From Paracoccaceae bacterium (GTDB lineage: Bacteria > Pseudomonadota > Alphaproteobacteria > Rhodobacterales > Rhodobacteraceae), in contig JAFMHK010000026.1 of assembly GCA_017854585.1 (NCBI GenBank), positions 1 to 47,709 of the forward strand: a stretch of 47,709 nucleotides of DNA, in the 5' to 3' direction. This document shows positions 17,185 through 27,000 of the stretch, piece by piece. The translations under genes were made by a program, and so were the position numbers. The notes beneath the pieces are model-generated. The model did no database searches, was not told the origin of the DNA, and saw nothing but the letters and a program-made list of their open reading frames with translations. How positions within the stretch are numbered: position 1 is the first letter of the stretch; each line of letters starts with the position of its first letter.

Positions 17185-18066
17185 ATGTCCAAGCCATTCG
17201 ACGGCGCCATCAGCGCGTTTTTCAAGGACGCGGCACCAGCATCCGTTCGCAAAGCCATTGAAAAGGCCAAGAAGGACAGCGTGCTGGACCCCGCCTTTCC
17301 CTATGACATGCGCATGGACAAGGACGACTACGAAGATCAGCTCAAGGCGCTGCAGATCGAACTGGTGAAATTTCACGCATGGGTCCGCGATACCGGGCAA
17401 CGGGTGGCGGTCGTGTTCGAAGGCCGCGACGCTGCAGGCAAAGGTGGCGCGATCAAGCGGGTTCGTGAAAACCTGAACCCGCGCGTGGCCAAGGTGGTCG
17501 CGCTGTCCAAACCCACCGAACGCGAAGCCGCCCAGTGGTATTTCCAGCGTTACGTCAGCCACTTGCCCGCCGGGGGTGACATCCGCCTGTTCGATCGCAG
17601 TTGGTATAACCGTGGCGTGGTCGAACACGTGTTCGGCTTTTGCACCCCCGAACAGCGTGCGGTCTTCTTCGAACAGCTGCCCGCCTATGAACAGATGGTC
17701 ACCGGCGACGGGATCCACCTGACCAAGATCTGGTTGAACGTGGGGCGCGCCGAACAACTCCGCCGGTTTCTGGACCGCGAAGGCGACCTGCTCAAGCAAT
17801 GGAAGCTCAGCTGGATCGATGTCGAAGGTCTCAAGAAATGGGATGCCTACACCGACGCGATCCGCGACACCCTCACCCGGTCCCACACCGCGACCGCACC
17901 CTGGACGGTTATTCGCGCCGATGACAAACGCCGCGCGCGGTTGGCCGTGATCCGCGCTGTTCTGGCCCGCATGGATTATGCCGGGCGTAACGAGAGCGTT
18001 GTAAGCCGCCCCGATCCGCTGATCTGTGGCGGCCCTGAGATGTGGTCAGATGGCAAACATGCCTAA
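17185..18066 (+). CDS. ppk2: Polyphosphate kinase 2
   Basis: A 293-residue PPK2 that transfers phosphate between polyphosphate and nucleotides, mostly making GTP or ATP from the diphosphate. Walker [16 protein letters not shown] (about 75-89), Walker [13 protein letters not shown] (about 134-145), and the lid region with [16 protein letters not shown]. Length and the single catalytic domain fit class I. The ATG at 17185 was chosen over 17143 because the family homology starts there. The C-terminus overlaps the TetR gene start. Confidence 0.94.
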   Translation: MSKPFDGAISAFFKDAAPASVRKAIEKAKKDSVLDPAFPYDMRMDKDDYEDQLKALQIELVKFHAWVRDTGQRVAVVFEGRDAAGKGGAIKRVRENLNPRVAKVVALSKPTEREAAQWYFQRYVSHLPAGGDIRLFDRSWYNRGVVEHVFGFCTPEQRAVFFEQLPAYEQMVTGDGIHLTKIWLNVGRAEQLRRFLDREGDLLKQWKLSWIDVEGLKKWDAYTDAIRDTLTRSHTATAPWTVIRADDKRRARLAVIRAVLARMDYAGRNESVVSRPDPLICGGPEMWSDGKHA

Positions 18067-18676
18067 ACGCGGCTACCATCACGGCAACTTGCGTCAGGCC
18101 CTGATCGACGCGGCCCTGCTATTGATCGAGGAAAAGGGCCCGACCGGTTTCACCTTGTCCGAGGCCGCGAAAAACGCGGGCGTCACCCCCGCCGCAGTAT
18201 ATCGTCACTTCGAGGGCCGTGAAGACCTCATCGCCGAGGCAGCGCGACAGGGCCACGAGATTTTCGCCGACCTGATGGAATATGCCTTCAACAAGGGCCA
18301 GCCATCGGCGCTGGCCGCGTTCGAGGCGACGGGCCGCGCCTATCTGGCCTTTGCCCGCAAGTATCCCGGCCATTACATGGCGATGTTCGAAAGTGGCACA
18401 TCGGCCAATGCGACCCCCGAACTGGCCGCCGCCGCCGCCAAATCGCGTGCCGTGCTTGAACGCGCCGCCGATGCCCTGTCCGAACACATCCCCGCCGAAA
18501 AACGCCCGCCGCCGTCAATGTTTTCCGCACATATCTGGGCCATGAGCCACGGGGTCGTGGAACTGTTCGCGCGTGGCCGCCCGGGCGCAAACACCCCCTT
18601 CTCCCCCGAGGATCTGCTCGAGGCGGGGATCGGCATTTACCTGCGCGGCCTTGGCCTGATCAAACCCGACGAATAG
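18050..18676 (+). CDS. TetR/AcrR family regulator with WHG-type C-terminus
   Basis: A 208-residue repressor-type regulator. Residues 15-60 form the TetR helix-turn-helix ([20 protein letters not shown], then [15 protein letters not shown]). The C-terminal part ([29 protein letters not shown]) matches the WHG ligand-binding domain. The start at 18050 overlaps ppk2 by 17 bases. An ATG at 18059 is also possible. The ligand and target genes are unknown, but co-translation with ppk2 suggests a common transcript. Confidence 0.87.
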   Translation: MANMPKRGYHHGNLRQALIDAALLLIEEKGPTGFTLSEAAKNAGVTPAAVYRHFEGREDLIAEAARQGHEIFADLMEYAFNKGQPSALAAFEATGRAYLAFARKYPGHYMAMFESGTSANATPELAAAAAKSRAVLERAADALSEHIPAEKRPPPSMFSAHIWAMSHGVVELFARGRPGANTPFSPEDLLEAGIGIYLRGLGLIKPDE

Positions 18677-18700
18677 GTGACCGGCGGGGCGTTGCCCGCC

Positions 18701-21700
18701 TTATTCGGCCGCCTGCGCCATGGGTGTGCCGCCCGACGCAAGGCTTGCGATCAGGTTGGCACGGGTACGCGCGGCAATCTCGGCGTTCTTCTCCTTCACC
18801 GGGCCAAAGCCCCGGATCGTCAGCGGTAGTTCCGCCAAAGCCACAAGCGCATCCATCATATCGGGCGTCGCCTTGGGCAGCCACATGGCCATATCCGCCT
18901 CGTATTGCGAGATCAGCGCGCGTTCCATCCTGCGTTCGGCAGTATAGCCAAACGGGTTCAACGGCGTGCCGCGCAACGGCTTCATGCGGGCCAGCAGAGG
19001 ATAGATCTTTCCGATCCACGGCCCGAACTCGCGCTTCTTGGGCCGCCCGGTCGCATCCCTGCCCGGCAGCAGCGGCGGCGCAAGGTGATATTTCACCCGC
19101 ATGTCGCCTTCAAATTCCGCATTCACCTTTGCCACCGTATCCAGATGCAGGCGCGCGACCTCGAATTCATCCTTATACGCCAACAGCTTGTGATAACCGA
19201 GGGCGACCGCCTCCTTCAGGCGCGGGTCGGCCACCTTCTCCACCATCGTGGTATAGCGCTTGGCCAACCGCGCATTTTGATACGCTGTCAGATGCCGCTC
19301 CCGAAACGCGACCTTCTCGGCCAGGGTCTTGGGTTTCGTGACCACGTTGGGGCTGATCAACCGCGCGACCTCATCGGCGTGCAACACCGCCCACCGGCCC
19401 AACTGGAATGCGCGCTTGTTGCGGTCGACTGCCGCGCCATTCAACGCAATGGCCTCCAGAATGGCCGCTTCACTCAACGGGATCAGGCCCATCTGCCATG
19501 CGCCGCCAAACACCATCATGTTCGAATAGATGCTATCGCCCATCAAGACGCGGGCCAGTTCCGTCGCATCGAACAACGCCAGATTGTCACGCAGCCGCGC
19601 TTGAAGGGCGACCTGCAAGTCATTGCCCGGAATGCGAAACTCCGTATTCAACGTGAAATCGCCGGTAATGATCTCGTGCGCGTTCACCGCCGCGCCCGTC
19701 TGGCCCGTGCGCATCAGGCCCAGCGTTTTCGCCCCGCCCGTCACCACCAGATCACCGCCAATGACCACATGCGCCTCACCTGCGCCAACGCGAATGGCGC
19801 TGATATCCTCGGGCCGCTTGGCAAGCCGCAGATGGATGTGCACCGCGCCGCCCTTTTGGGCCAATCCCGCCATCTCGATCATGCCCGCGCCCATGCCGTC
19901 CAACTGCGCGGCTTGCGCCATGACCGCACCGATCGTCACAACCCCGGTGCCGCCGACGCCGGTGACCACGACGTTGTGGGTGCCGATGATCTCAGGCAGA
20001 TCGGGAATGGGCAGGTGGCCAACATCCACATCTGCGGTCGCCTGCTTCTTCACCTTCGCACCTTCGACGGTCACGAAGGACGGGCAGAACCCTTTGACAC
20101 AACTGAAATCCTTGTTGCACGTCGACTGGTCGATCGCCCGCTTGCGGCCCAGTTCGGTTTCCACCGGCACGATCGACACACAGTTGGATTGCACCCCGCA
20201 ATCGCCACAGCCCTCGCAGACATCGGTGTTGATGAACACCCGCTTGTCGATGTCGGGGAAGGTGCCGCGCTTGCGACGGCGGCGTTTCTCGGCCGCGCAA
20301 GTCTGGATGAAGATAATCGCTGAAACACCTGATTTCGTGGCCATATCCTTCTGAACCGTCAACAGCTCATCACGTTCGAACCGAGGCATTCCCTTTGGAA
20401 AACCAGCCCAATCGATCTCTTCCTTCGGGTCATACACAAGGGCCACATGCTTGACCCCCATCGCCACCAGTTCATGCGCGATCTGCTGCGGCTTCAAATC
20501 GCCTTCGTTGTGCTGCCCGCCGGTCATGGCGACCGCATCATTATACAATATTTTGTAGGTGATGTTGGCGTTGGCGGCCAAGGCCCCGCGAATGGCAAGG
20601 ATCCCGGAATGGTTATAGGTGCCTTCGCCAAGGTTCTGGAACACGTGGTTCCGGGTGGAAAACGGCGCTTCCCCGACCCAATTCATGCCCTCGCCACCCA
20701 TATGGGTATAGGCCTCGGTCGATCGGTCCATCCAGCGCGCCATGAAATGACACCCGATGCCCGCCCCCGCGCGCGCGCCGTCCGGCACCTTGGTCGAGGT
20801 ATTATGCGGACAACCGGAACAGAACCACGGTGTCCGGCTGGCGATATCGGGGGCGTTGTTGGCGCGAATGGCCTCCTCCACCCGTGCGATACCGGCCGCG
20901 ATCCGGTCGGTGGTGCGCCCCTCATCCTGCAAGATCGCGCCCAGCTTCAGCGCGATATCGTTGGGATCCAGTTGATAATGGTTCGGGAAAAGGATCGGCC
21001 CGTCGGCACCTTTCTTGAAACCCCAGACCCGGCGACCGTGGCGATCATCAAAAATCGCTTCTTTTACCTGCACCTCGATCAATTTGCGCTTTTCCTCGAC
21101 GCAAACAATCAGGTCCAGCCCCTCGGCCCAATCATGCAGGCCCTTCATGTCCATCGGCCAAGTCTGACCAACTTTGTAGGTCGTGATGCCCAGCCGTTCG
21201 GCCTCGGCCCCATCGATGCCCAGCAGTTCCAGCGCATGGATCAGATCAAGCCAGTTCTTGCCCGCCGCCACGAACCCGATCTTGGCCCCTGGCTTGCCAT
21301 GCATCCGCTTGTCGATGCCATTGGCGCGCGAAAACGCCTCGGCGGCAAAGCGTTTGTGCATCAACAGCCGTTCTTCCTGCGGCACCCAATGATCGTTCAG
21401 GCGAATGTTCAATCCGCCCTCGGGCATGTCGAACGCGGGCGTCACAAACTGCATCCGGTGCGGGTTGCCATCGATCACGGCGGTGGATTCGACCGTGTCC
21501 TTCATCGTCTTGAGCCCAACCCAAACGCCAGCAAATCGCGACAAAGCATAGGCATAATGCCCAAAGTCCAGAATTTCCTGCACGCCCGCCGGGTTCATCA
21601 CCGGCATATGCGCATCGACCAACGCCCAATCCGATTGGTGACAGGTGGTCGAGCTTTCGCCCACATGGTCATCCCCCATGGCCATGATCACGCCGCCATG

Positions 21701-22108
21701 TTTGGACGTGCCCGCCATGTTGACATGGCGCATCACGTCGCCGGTCCGGTCCACGCCCGGCCCCTTGCCGTACCACAGGCCAAAAACGCCGTCGTATTTC
21801 CCCTCGCCCCGCAATTCCGCCTGCTGGCTGCCCCACAGCGCCGTTGCCGCAAGGTCTTCGTTCAGGCCCGGCTGAAACAGGACCTGCGCGGCCTCAAGGT
21901 GTTTGCGTGCCTTCGCCATCTGCATGTCGACCGCGCCAAGCGGCGACCCGCGATACCCCGTGACATATCCCGCCGTGTTCAACCCCGCCGCCGTATCGCG
22001 GGCCCGCTGCGCCAGCATCAGCCGCACAAGGGCCTGCGTTCCATTCAACAAGACGGGGGACTTCGTCAGATCGAACCGATCTTCAAGCGAAACAGACTGA
22101 ACACCCAT
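18701..22108 (-). CDS. Indolepyruvate ferredoxin oxidoreductase family protein (one-chain)
   Basis: A 1135-residue enzyme that probably decarboxylates aryl- or branched 2-oxoacids to the acyl-CoA, passing electrons to ferredoxin or another acceptor. From N to C: a pyrimidine/TPP-binding alpha-type region (YVTGYRGSPLGAVD near 45), a TPP domain with CSGCPHNTS near residue 428 and HMGGEGMNWVG, then a cysteine-rich iron-sulphur segment at about 620-672 (CEGCGDCGVQSNC and CNKDFSCVKGFCPS), and a gamma-type domain (GVGGTGVVTIGA). The frame is open for 238 codons more, but GGGAGG before the ATG at 22108 marks the start. The LysR gene diverges from it. Confidence 0.92.
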   Translation of the reverse strand: MGVQSVSLEDRFDLTKSPVLLNGTQALVRLMLAQRARDTAAGLNTAGYVTGYRGSPLGAVDMQMAKARKHLEAAQVLFQPGLNEDLAATALWGSQQAELRGEGKYDGVFGLWYGKGPGVDRTGDVMRHVNMAGTSKHGGVIMAMGDDHVGESSTTCHQSDWALVDAHMPVMNPAGVQEILDFGHYAYALSRFAGVWVGLKTMKDTVESTAVIDGNPHRMQFVTPAFDMPEGGLNIRLNDHWVPQEERLLMHKRFAAEAFSRANGIDKRMHGKPGAKIGFVAAGKNWLDLIHALELLGIDGAEAERLGITTYKVGQTWPMDMKGLHDWAEGLDLIVCVEEKRKLIEVQVKEAIFDDRHGRRVWGFKKGADGPILFPNHYQLDPNDIALKLGAILQDEGRTTDRIAAGIARVEEAIRANNAPDIASRTPWFCSGCPHNTSTKVPDGARAGAGIGCHFMARWMDRSTEAYTHMGGEGMNWVGEAPFSTRNHVFQNLGEGTYNHSGILAIRGALAANANITYKILYNDAVAMTGGQHNEGDLKPQQIAHELVAMGVKHVALVYDPKEEIDWAGFPKGMPRFERDELLTVQKDMATKSGVSAIIFIQTCAAEKRRRRKRGTFPDIDKRVFINTDVCEGCGDCGVQSNCVSIVPVETELGRKRAIDQSTCNKDFSCVKGFCPSFVTVEGAKVKKQATADVDVGHLPIPDLPEIIGTHNVVVTGVGGTGVVTIGAVMAQAAQLDGMGAGMIEMAGLAQKGGAVHIHLRLAKRPEDISAIRVGAGEAHVVIGGDLVVTGGAKTLGLMRTGQTGAAVNAHEIITGDFTLNTEFRIPGNDLQVALQARLRDNLALFDATELARVLMGDSIYSNMMVFGGAWQMGLIPLSEAAILEAIALNGAAVDRNKRAFQLGRWAVLHADEVARLISPNVVTKPKTLAEKVAFRERHLTAYQNARLAKRYTTMVEKVADPRLKEAVALGYHKLLAYKDEFEVARLHLDTVAKVNAEFEGDMRVKYHLAPPLLPGRDATGRPKKREFGPWIGKIYPLLARMKPLRGTPLNPFGYTAERRMERALISQYEADMAMWLPKATPDMMDALVALAELPLTIRGFGPVKEKNAEIAARTRANLIASLASGGTPMAQAAE

Positions 22109-22288
22109 TTGGAGCCTCCCAACCCGTGCGGACATCATTGTCAAAAACCAAGTATAGGTCAAAAAGACTGACCTGAAAACAGAATTCCGCCCGCATCCCA
22201 CGATTACGGCCAGCTTGTGCATGCTTGCGCAATCGCTATGTGGTAAGCCCCGCGTGATAAACCGCCCGAGACCGCGAAAGGAACGACC

Positions 22289-23203
22289 ATGGACTGGGAC
22301 AAACTGCGCATCTTTCACGCGGTCGCGGATGCCGGCAGCCTGACCCATGCAGGCGACATCCTGCATCTCAGCCAATCCGCCGTCAGCCGCCAGATCCGCT
22401 CCCTCGAGGAACAGTTGAACACGACGCTGTTTCATCGCCACGCGCGCGGCCTGATCCTGACCGAACAGGGGGAGCTGCTTTTCGACGCCACGCGCGCCAT
22501 GTCCAAACGACTGGAGGCCGCCAGTGCCCGGATCCGCGACAGCGAGGAGGAGGTCTTTGGTGAATTGCGCGTCACAACCACCATCGGTTTTGGCTCGCTC
22601 TGGCTGGCGCCGCGCCTGCCGCAGCTCTACGCCAAGTATCCGCACCTCAAGATCGACCTGATGCTTGAGGAACGCCTGCTGGACCTGCCCATGCGCGAGG
22701 CCGACGTCGCCATCCGCATGAAGGAGCCCAGTCAGGCCGACCTGATCCGGCGGCGGCTGATGAACATCAACATGCGCCTTTACGCCTCGTCCAAGTATCT
22801 GGCGGCCGAAGGCACGCCCCAATCACTGGAAGATTTGCGTACGCATCGGCTAATCAGCCAGAATGCATCCGCCCCACAGGTCAGCGCGGGCGCCATTCTG
22901 GTGCGGGAACTGATGTCCTACGAAATCGGCAGCACCCTGACCGTCAACAACTACTTCGGCGTGTTGCAGGGCGTGATCCACGATCTTGGCATCGGCGTCC
23001 TGCCCGATTACCTCACCCAGGATTTCCCCGAACTGGTGCGGGTGCTGCCGGATGTCGAATCCAGCGAGGTGCCGGTTTTCCTCGCCTACCCTGAGGAATT
23101 GCGCCAATCGAAACGCATCGAAGTGTTCCGCGATTTCGTCACCGAAGAGGTCATCGCCCACCGCAGGCGAAAGCGCGAAGAAGAGGCGTCGGACCTGTCC
23201 TAG
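22289..23203 (+). CDS. LysR family transcriptional regulator
   Basis: A 304-residue LysR-type regulator. The N-terminal winged helix reads WDKLRIFHAVADAGSLTHAGDILHLSQSAVSRQIRSLE (shown in part), followed by the periplasmic-binding-protein-like effector domain. The C-terminal tail is charged (RRRKREEEA). It diverges from the indolepyruvate oxidoreductase-like gene across 180 bases. Regulation of that gene is the natural guess, as LysR regulators usually act on the divergent neighbour. No clear T-N11-A operator could be fixed by eye. Confidence 0.92.
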   Translation: MDWDKLRIFHAVADAGSLTHAGDILHLSQSAVSRQIRSLEEQLNTTLFHRHARGLILTEQGELLFDATRAMSKRLEAASARIRDSEEEVFGELRVTTTIGFGSLWLAPRLPQLYAKYPHLKIDLMLEERLLDLPMREADVAIRMKEPSQADLIRRRLMNINMRLYASSKYLAAEGTPQSLEDLRTHRLISQNASAPQVSAGAILVRELMSYEIGSTLTVNNYFGVLQGVIHDLGIGVLPDYLTQDFPELVRVLPDVESSEVPVFLAYPEELRQSKRIEVFRDFVTEEVIAHRRRKREEEASDLS

Positions 23204-23260
23204 GCTGTGTGCTATGCGCCACAGACATACCGGAAATGCGGCATCGCGGCAGGTTTTGGG

Positions 23261-23289
23261 TTGATTGTAAATACACCGCCGCTTAATTA
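23261..23289 (+). promoter_or_regulatory. Sigma70-type promoter of the small RNA
   Basis: TTGATT at 23261-23266, a 17-base spacer, and TAATTA at 23284-23289, close to the TTGACA/TATAAT pattern at ideal spacing. Transcription would begin at about 23295-23297. No start codon with a ribosome site follows before the terminator at 23346, which points to an RNA gene. Confidence 0.6.
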
Positions 23290-23295
23290 ATCATC

Positions 23296-23373
23296 AGTGG
23301 CGAACCGCAGGCAACTGCATCGTCACTACCTCCCTGTTGGACTTTGGCCGAGATTCGTCTCGGCCTTTTTTTT
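23296..23373 (+). ncRNA. Small RNA of about 78 nt, suhB/MmgR-like
   Basis: The 5' end is inferred from the promoter. The 3' end is the U-run of a perfect terminator. The single-stranded middle holds CTACCTCCCTGTTGGAC, an anti-ribosome-site type CCUCC motif, immediately before the hairpin. From memory, the alphaproteobacterial suhB/MmgR (alpha-r8) RNAs are about 77 nt long, with a CUUCCUCCCUGUU motif followed by the terminator hairpin. The arrangement here is the same. Such RNAs bind Hfq and repress targets by pairing near the ribosome site; in Sinorhizobium MmgR limits polyhydroxybutyrate storage. The class is a recognition by layout and motif, not a covariance-model hit. Confidence 0.6.
23346..23373 (+). 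terminator. Intrinsic terminator with TTCG loop
   Basis: GGCCGAGA (23346-23353), loop TTCG, TCTCGGCC (23358-23365), then eight T. A perfect 8-bp stem with a stable tetraloop and U-run. It ends the small RNA and may also stop read-through from the LysR gene. Confidence 0.95.
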
Positions 23374-23388
23374 GGGCGGAGGGCAGCG

Positions 23389-23865
23389 ATGATTGTTTCC
23401 GAAATCGAAATAAATCCACCGGATTTCAATGATTGGCCCGCGCTATTGGCGCTTTTGCAGGTCGCCTTTTCCAAGATGGAGGGGCGGATCAATCCCCCCT
23501 CCTCCCTCAATAGCCTTTCCGCCGATGATCTCGCGGCCAAGTCCCGCCGCGAAGATCTGTTCGTGATCCGCCAAAACGGCGATCCGGTGGCCTGCCTGTT
23601 CGCCGTGCCGCAGGGCGACGCCTACTATCTCGGCAAGATCGCTACTGCGCCGCAGCATTTGCGCAAGGGCATGGCGCGTGCGCTGATCGGCGCGGCCGCA
23701 AGCCGCGCCCGCACCCTTGGCCTTGCCGCACTTGAGTTGCAGACCCGTGTCGAACTGGTCGAAAACCACGCCACCTTCGCCGCGCTTGGCTTTGTTCAGA
23801 CCGGCAGCACCGCGCATCCCGGATTTGACCGCCCAACCAGCCTGACCTATCGCCGCGCGCTCTGA
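23389..23865 (+). CDS. GNAT family N-acetyltransferase
   Basis: A 158-residue acetyl-CoA-dependent acetyltransferase. The core shows the strand DPVACLFAVPQGDAYYLGKIAT, the acetyl-CoA loop APQHLRKGMARALI (the Q/RxxGxG/A-like pyrophosphate-binding motif) and ALELQTRVELVENHATFAALGF. The ATG at 23389, with GGGCGGAGGG upstream, was chosen. The frame up to 23344 runs through the terminator of the small RNA and cannot be coding. The substrate is unknown. Confidence 0.9.
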   Translation: MIVSEIEINPPDFNDWPALLALLQVAFSKMEGRINPPSSLNSLSADDLAAKSRREDLFVIRQNGDPVACLFAVPQGDAYYLGKIATAPQHLRKGMARALIGAAASRARTLGLAALELQTRVELVENHATFAALGFVQTGSTAHPGFDRPTSLTYRRAL

Positions 23866-23931
23866 CCCTTTCGCCCGCGTCCGGCCTGCCTTAAAGACAG
23901 ACTCATCACTGACCCAGCAGGATCTGCCTTC

Positions 23932-26091
23932 ATGACCGAACCCGCCATTACGCCCGCCTTGATCGACGCCCACGGGCTGACCCCCGAAGAATACGACCGC
24001 ATCCTCGGCATCATCGGGCGTGAACCAAGCTTCACCGAACTTGGCATCTTCTCGGCCATGTGGAACGAACACTGTTCCTACAAATCCTCCAAGAAATGGC
24101 TGCGCACCTTGCCGACCGAAGGGCCACAGGTGATCTGCGGTCCGGGCGAAAACGCGGGCGTGGTCGATATTGGCGATGGGCAGGCCGTGGTCTTCAAAAT
24201 GGAAAGCCACAACCACCCGTCCTACATCGAGCCCTATCAGGGTGCGGCAACCGGCGTCGGCGGCATCTTGCGCGATGTCTTCACCATGGGCGCACGCCCC
24301 ATCGCCGCAATGAATGCATTGTCGTTCGGCGAACCCTCCCACCCCAAGACCCGCCAATTGGTGCACGGTGTCGTGGAAGGCATCGGCGGCTATGGGAATT
24401 GCTTCGGCGTTCCAAACGTCGGCGGCGAGGTTCGGTTTCACCGCGCCTACAATGGCAACTGCCTTGTGAACGCATTTGCCGCCGGTCTGGCCGATGCAGA
24501 CAAGATCTTTTACTCCGCAGCCTCCGGCGTCGGCATGCCCGTTGTCTATCTGGGCGCGAAAACGGGCCGCGACGGCGTTGGCGGTGCCACCATGGCCAGT
24601 GCCGAATTCGATGACACCATCGAAGACAAGCGGCCCACCGTGCAGGTGGGCGACCCCTTCACCGAAAAACGCCTGATGGAGGCGTGTCTGGAACTGATGC
24701 AGACCGGCGCGGTGATCTCGATTCAGGATATGGGGGCCGCGGGCCTGACCTGTTCGGCGGTGGAAATGGGCGACAAGGGCGGCCTTGGGATCAAACTGAC
24801 GCTGGATCACGTGCCGCAACGCGAGACCGCGATGACGGCCTATGAGATGATGTTGTCGGAATCACAAGAACGCATGCTGATGGTCCTCAACCCCGATCTG
24901 GAGGATGCCGCCCGCGCCGTGTTCGAGAAATGGGATCTCGATTTCGCCATCGTAGGCGAAACCATCGCCGAAGATCGCTTCCTGATCATCCATGGCAACG
25001 AAACCATGGCCGACCTGCCGCTGTCGAAACTCGCCTCCTCGGCACCCGAATATGACCGGCCATGGGTGGAAACGCCGCCCGCCGCCGACATGGAGCCGGT
25101 GCCAGAGGTCGACGCCATCGACGCACTGCGCGCGCTTGTGTCGTCGCCGAATTATGCTGCCAAGCAGTGGGTCTATGAACAATACGACCATATGGTCATG
25201 GCCGACACCGTGCGTGCCCCGGGCCTTGGTGCGGGTATCGTGCGGGTCCATGGGACCGCCAAGGCGCTGGCCTTCACGTCAGACGTGACGCCCCGCTATG
25301 TAAAGGCCAACCCGGTCGAGGGCGGCAAGCAGGCCGTTGCCGAAGCCTACCGCAACCTGTGCGCGGTGGGTGCGCGTCCCTTGGCGACCACCGACAACCT
25401 GAACTTCGGAAACCCCCAAAAACCCGAGATCATGGGCCAGTTCGTTGGCGCGATCAAAGGGATCGGCGCGGCCTGCGCGGCGCTGGACATGCCGATCGTG
25501 TCGGGCAACGTCTCGCTCTACAACGAAACCGACGGCCAAGGCATCCTACCCACGCCGACCATCGGCGCCGTGGGCCTACTGGACAGTCTCGATGATATGA
25601 TCTGCGGCGTGGCGCGCGATGGCCACGTGGCGCTTGTTGTTGGGGAAACCGCCGGGCATCTGGGCCAGTCCGCCCTGCTGGCCGAGGTGTTCAACCGCGA
25701 AGACGGCGATGCCCCGCACGTCGATCTGGCGGCCGAGCGTCGAAATGGCGAATTCATCCGCGCCCAATCCTCCCTGATCAACACTTGCGCCGACCTTTCG
25801 GACGGTGGCCTTGCGCTGGCCGCATTCGAAATGGCCGAGGCGGCTGGCGTCGGTCTGGTGTTGGACGCCGCCGATACCCCGACCCTGTTTGGCGAAGATC
25901 AGGCCCGTTATCTGATCGCCACCAGCTTTGACAAGGCCGAGGCACTGATGGTCGCGGCAGGACAAGCCGGTGTGGCGCTGATCAGCGTGGGGCGCTTTGG
26001 TGGCGACAAAGTGCGCATCGGCCGATCCGAGACATCACTGGCCGAACTTCAGGCGCTTTACCGTGGCAGCTTCGCGGCGGCTTTTGCCTGA
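23932..26091 (+). CDS. purL: Phosphoribosylformylglycinamidine synthase subunit PurL
   Basis: A 719-residue small-type PurL, the ATP-dependent synthase subunit of step 4 in purine synthesis, which works with PurQ and PurS. It has [20 protein letters not shown] near residue 30, the substrate motif KMESHNHPS near 87, [10 protein letters not shown], and in the second half [13 protein letters not shown] and the AIRS-like repeats with [10 protein letters not shown]. Length matches the small PurL of alphaproteobacteria. purQ and purS are not in the window. Confidence 0.97.
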   Translation: MTEPAITPALIDAHGLTPEEYDRILGIIGREPSFTELGIFSAMWNEHCSYKSSKKWLRTLPTEGPQVICGPGENAGVVDIGDGQAVVFKMESHNHPSYIEPYQGAATGVGGILRDVFTMGARPIAAMNALSFGEPSHPKTRQLVHGVVEGIGGYGNCFGVPNVGGEVRFHRAYNGNCLVNAFAAGLADADKIFYSAASGVGMPVVYLGAKTGRDGVGGATMASAEFDDTIEDKRPTVQVGDPFTEKRLMEACLELMQTGAVISIQDMGAAGLTCSAVEMGDKGGLGIKLTLDHVPQRETAMTAYEMMLSESQERMLMVLNPDLEDAARAVFEKWDLDFAIVGETIAEDRFLIIHGNETMADLPLSKLASSAPEYDRPWVETPPAADMEPVPEVDAIDALRALVSSPNYAAKQWVYEQYDHMVMADTVRAPGLGAGIVRVHGTAKALAFTSDVTPRYVKANPVEGGKQAVAEAYRNLCAVGARPLATTDNLNFGNPQKPEIMGQFVGAIKGIGAACAALDMPIVSGNVSLYNETDGQGILPTPTIGAVGLLDSLDDMICGVARDGHVALVVGETAGHLGQSALLAEVFNREDGDAPHVDLAAERRNGEFIRAQSSLINTCADLSDGGLALAAFEMAEAAGVGLVLDAADTPTLFGEDQARYLIATSFDKAEALMVAAGQAGVALISVGRFGGDKVRIGRSETSLAELQALYRGSFAAAFA

Positions 26092-26112
26092 TCGCCGGAC
26101 ATATGCACCGGT

Positions 26113-26145
26113 TGTGCATCAGGTGTGCATCAGATGTGTATCGCC
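26113..26145 (+). repeat. Three 11-bp tandem repeats before bolA
   Basis: TGTGCATCAGG (26113-26123), TGTGCATCAGA (26124-26134) and the weaker TGTGTATCGCC (26135-26145) follow one another directly. The period equals about one DNA turn, so a protein bound to each copy would sit on the same face. They lie 21 bases after the purL stop and 70 bases before the BolA start. A role in bolA-grxD control is possible but not shown. Confidence 0.5.
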
Positions 26146-26214
26146 CCTGATGCCTTGCAGCGACGCCCGCAGGCCTCTACATTCCAAACTGAAACACTCA
26201 GGGATAACGTCCAC

Positions 26215-26448
26215 ATGATCACCGCCCGCGATATCGAGGATCTGATCCGAGACAGCTTTCCAAACGCCCAGATCACCGTTGAGGGCGACGACGGCGCCCA
26301 CTTCTCGGCGATGGTCGTCGACGAAGCGTTCCGCGACATGAACCGCGTGCAGCAGCAGCGTGCGGTCTATGCGGCCCTCAAGGGCAAGATGGATGGCTCT
26401 GCGGGTGAACTACATGCATTAGCTTTGACCACCAAGGCACCGGATTAA
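26215..26448 (+). CDS. BolA family protein
   Basis: A 77-residue BolA-like protein of the short BolA2/IbaG type. The class-II KH-like fold is seen in VEGDDGAHFSAMVVDEAFRDMN, with the conserved His near residue 29, and QQRAVYAALKGKM. BolA proteins form 2Fe-2S complexes with CGFS glutaredoxins and help in iron-sulphur trafficking or iron sensing. Exactly that partner, grxD, follows 15 bases after the stop, so the pair is co-transcribed. The ATG at 26215 was chosen. The longer frame from 26125 crosses the repeats. Confidence 0.92.
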   Translation: MITARDIEDLIRDSFPNAQITVEGDDGAHFSAMVVDEAFRDMNRVQQQRAVYAALKGKMDGSAGELHALALTTKAPD

Positions 26449-26463
26449 AAGGAACTTTCTCAG

Positions 26464-26823
26464 ATGAGCGCAGTAGATACCATCAAACAGACCGTCACCG
26501 CCAATGATGTCGTTCTGTTCATGAAGGGCACAAAAACAATGCCGCAATGCGGGTTCTCGTCCCGCGTCGCCGGGGTGTTGAATTACATGGGCGTCGAATT
26601 TGCCGATGTGAACGTGCTTGCGGATGAAGACATCCGTCAGGGGATCAAGGAATATTCGGACTGGCCCACGATCCCACAGCTTTACGTCAAGGGCGAATTC
26701 GTCGGTGGTTGCGACATCATCACGGAAATGACCCTGTCGGGCGAGTTGGACCAACTCCTTGAAAAGTCGGGCATTTCATTCGACAAAGCCGCCGCAGACA
26801 AGATCCGCGAAACCAACGCCTGA
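26464..26823 (+). CDS. grxD: Monothiol glutaredoxin Grx4 family
   Basis: A 119-residue CGFS-type glutaredoxin that binds a 2Fe-2S cluster with glutathione as a dimer or with BolA. The active site MPQCGFSS has Cys29. Lys21 (FMKGTK), the cis-Pro region WPTIPQLYVKGEFVGGCDI and the GG-CD glutathione-binding motif are all present. Partner of the BolA protein just upstream. A hairpin (26839-26864) and a strong stem at 27001-27025 follow. Confidence 0.96.
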   Translation: MSAVDTIKQTVTANDVVLFMKGTKTMPQCGFSSRVAGVLNYMGVEFADVNVLADEDIRQGIKEYSDWPTIPQLYVKGEFVGGCDIITEMTLSGELDQLLEKSGISFDKAAADKIRETNA

Positions 26824-26838
26824 AGATCGCTTGCTCCG

Positions 26839-26864
26839 CGCCTTGGGTCATCGCACCCAAGGGC
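26839..26864 (+). terminator. Stem-loop behind grxD
   Basis: CCTTGGGT (26841-26848), a 6-base loop and ACCCAAGG (26855-26862) form a perfect 8-bp stem, 17 bases after the grxD stop, extendable by two more pairs with one bulge. No U-run directly follows. The rest of the grxD-der gap (26865-27000) contains no feature I can name. Confidence 0.45.
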
Positions 26865-27000
26865 GGCTCTTACCCAAAAGCGCAGAACCAGCAAGGCATT
26901 GTGTGGCCAACCCCAGTTTGGGTCTTGCCAACTATCGCAGTAGCCAGGTCTTGGGCGCTGATGCCAACAGGCCCGCCATCTCTTCCAGAAGTTGTTCAAG

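Noticed and set aside
22109..22822. 238-codon N-terminal extension of the indolepyruvate oxidoreductase-like gene
   Set aside because: It runs antisense through the divergent LysR gene and its promoter region; a strong ribosome site and canonical N-terminus mark 22108 as the start.
26916..27000. In-frame stretch after the der stop reading LEQLLEEMAGLLASAPKTW
   Set aside because: It is only about 28 codons, is separated from der by a TAG inside a terminator stem, and has no start signal; chance is more likely than a read-through domain.
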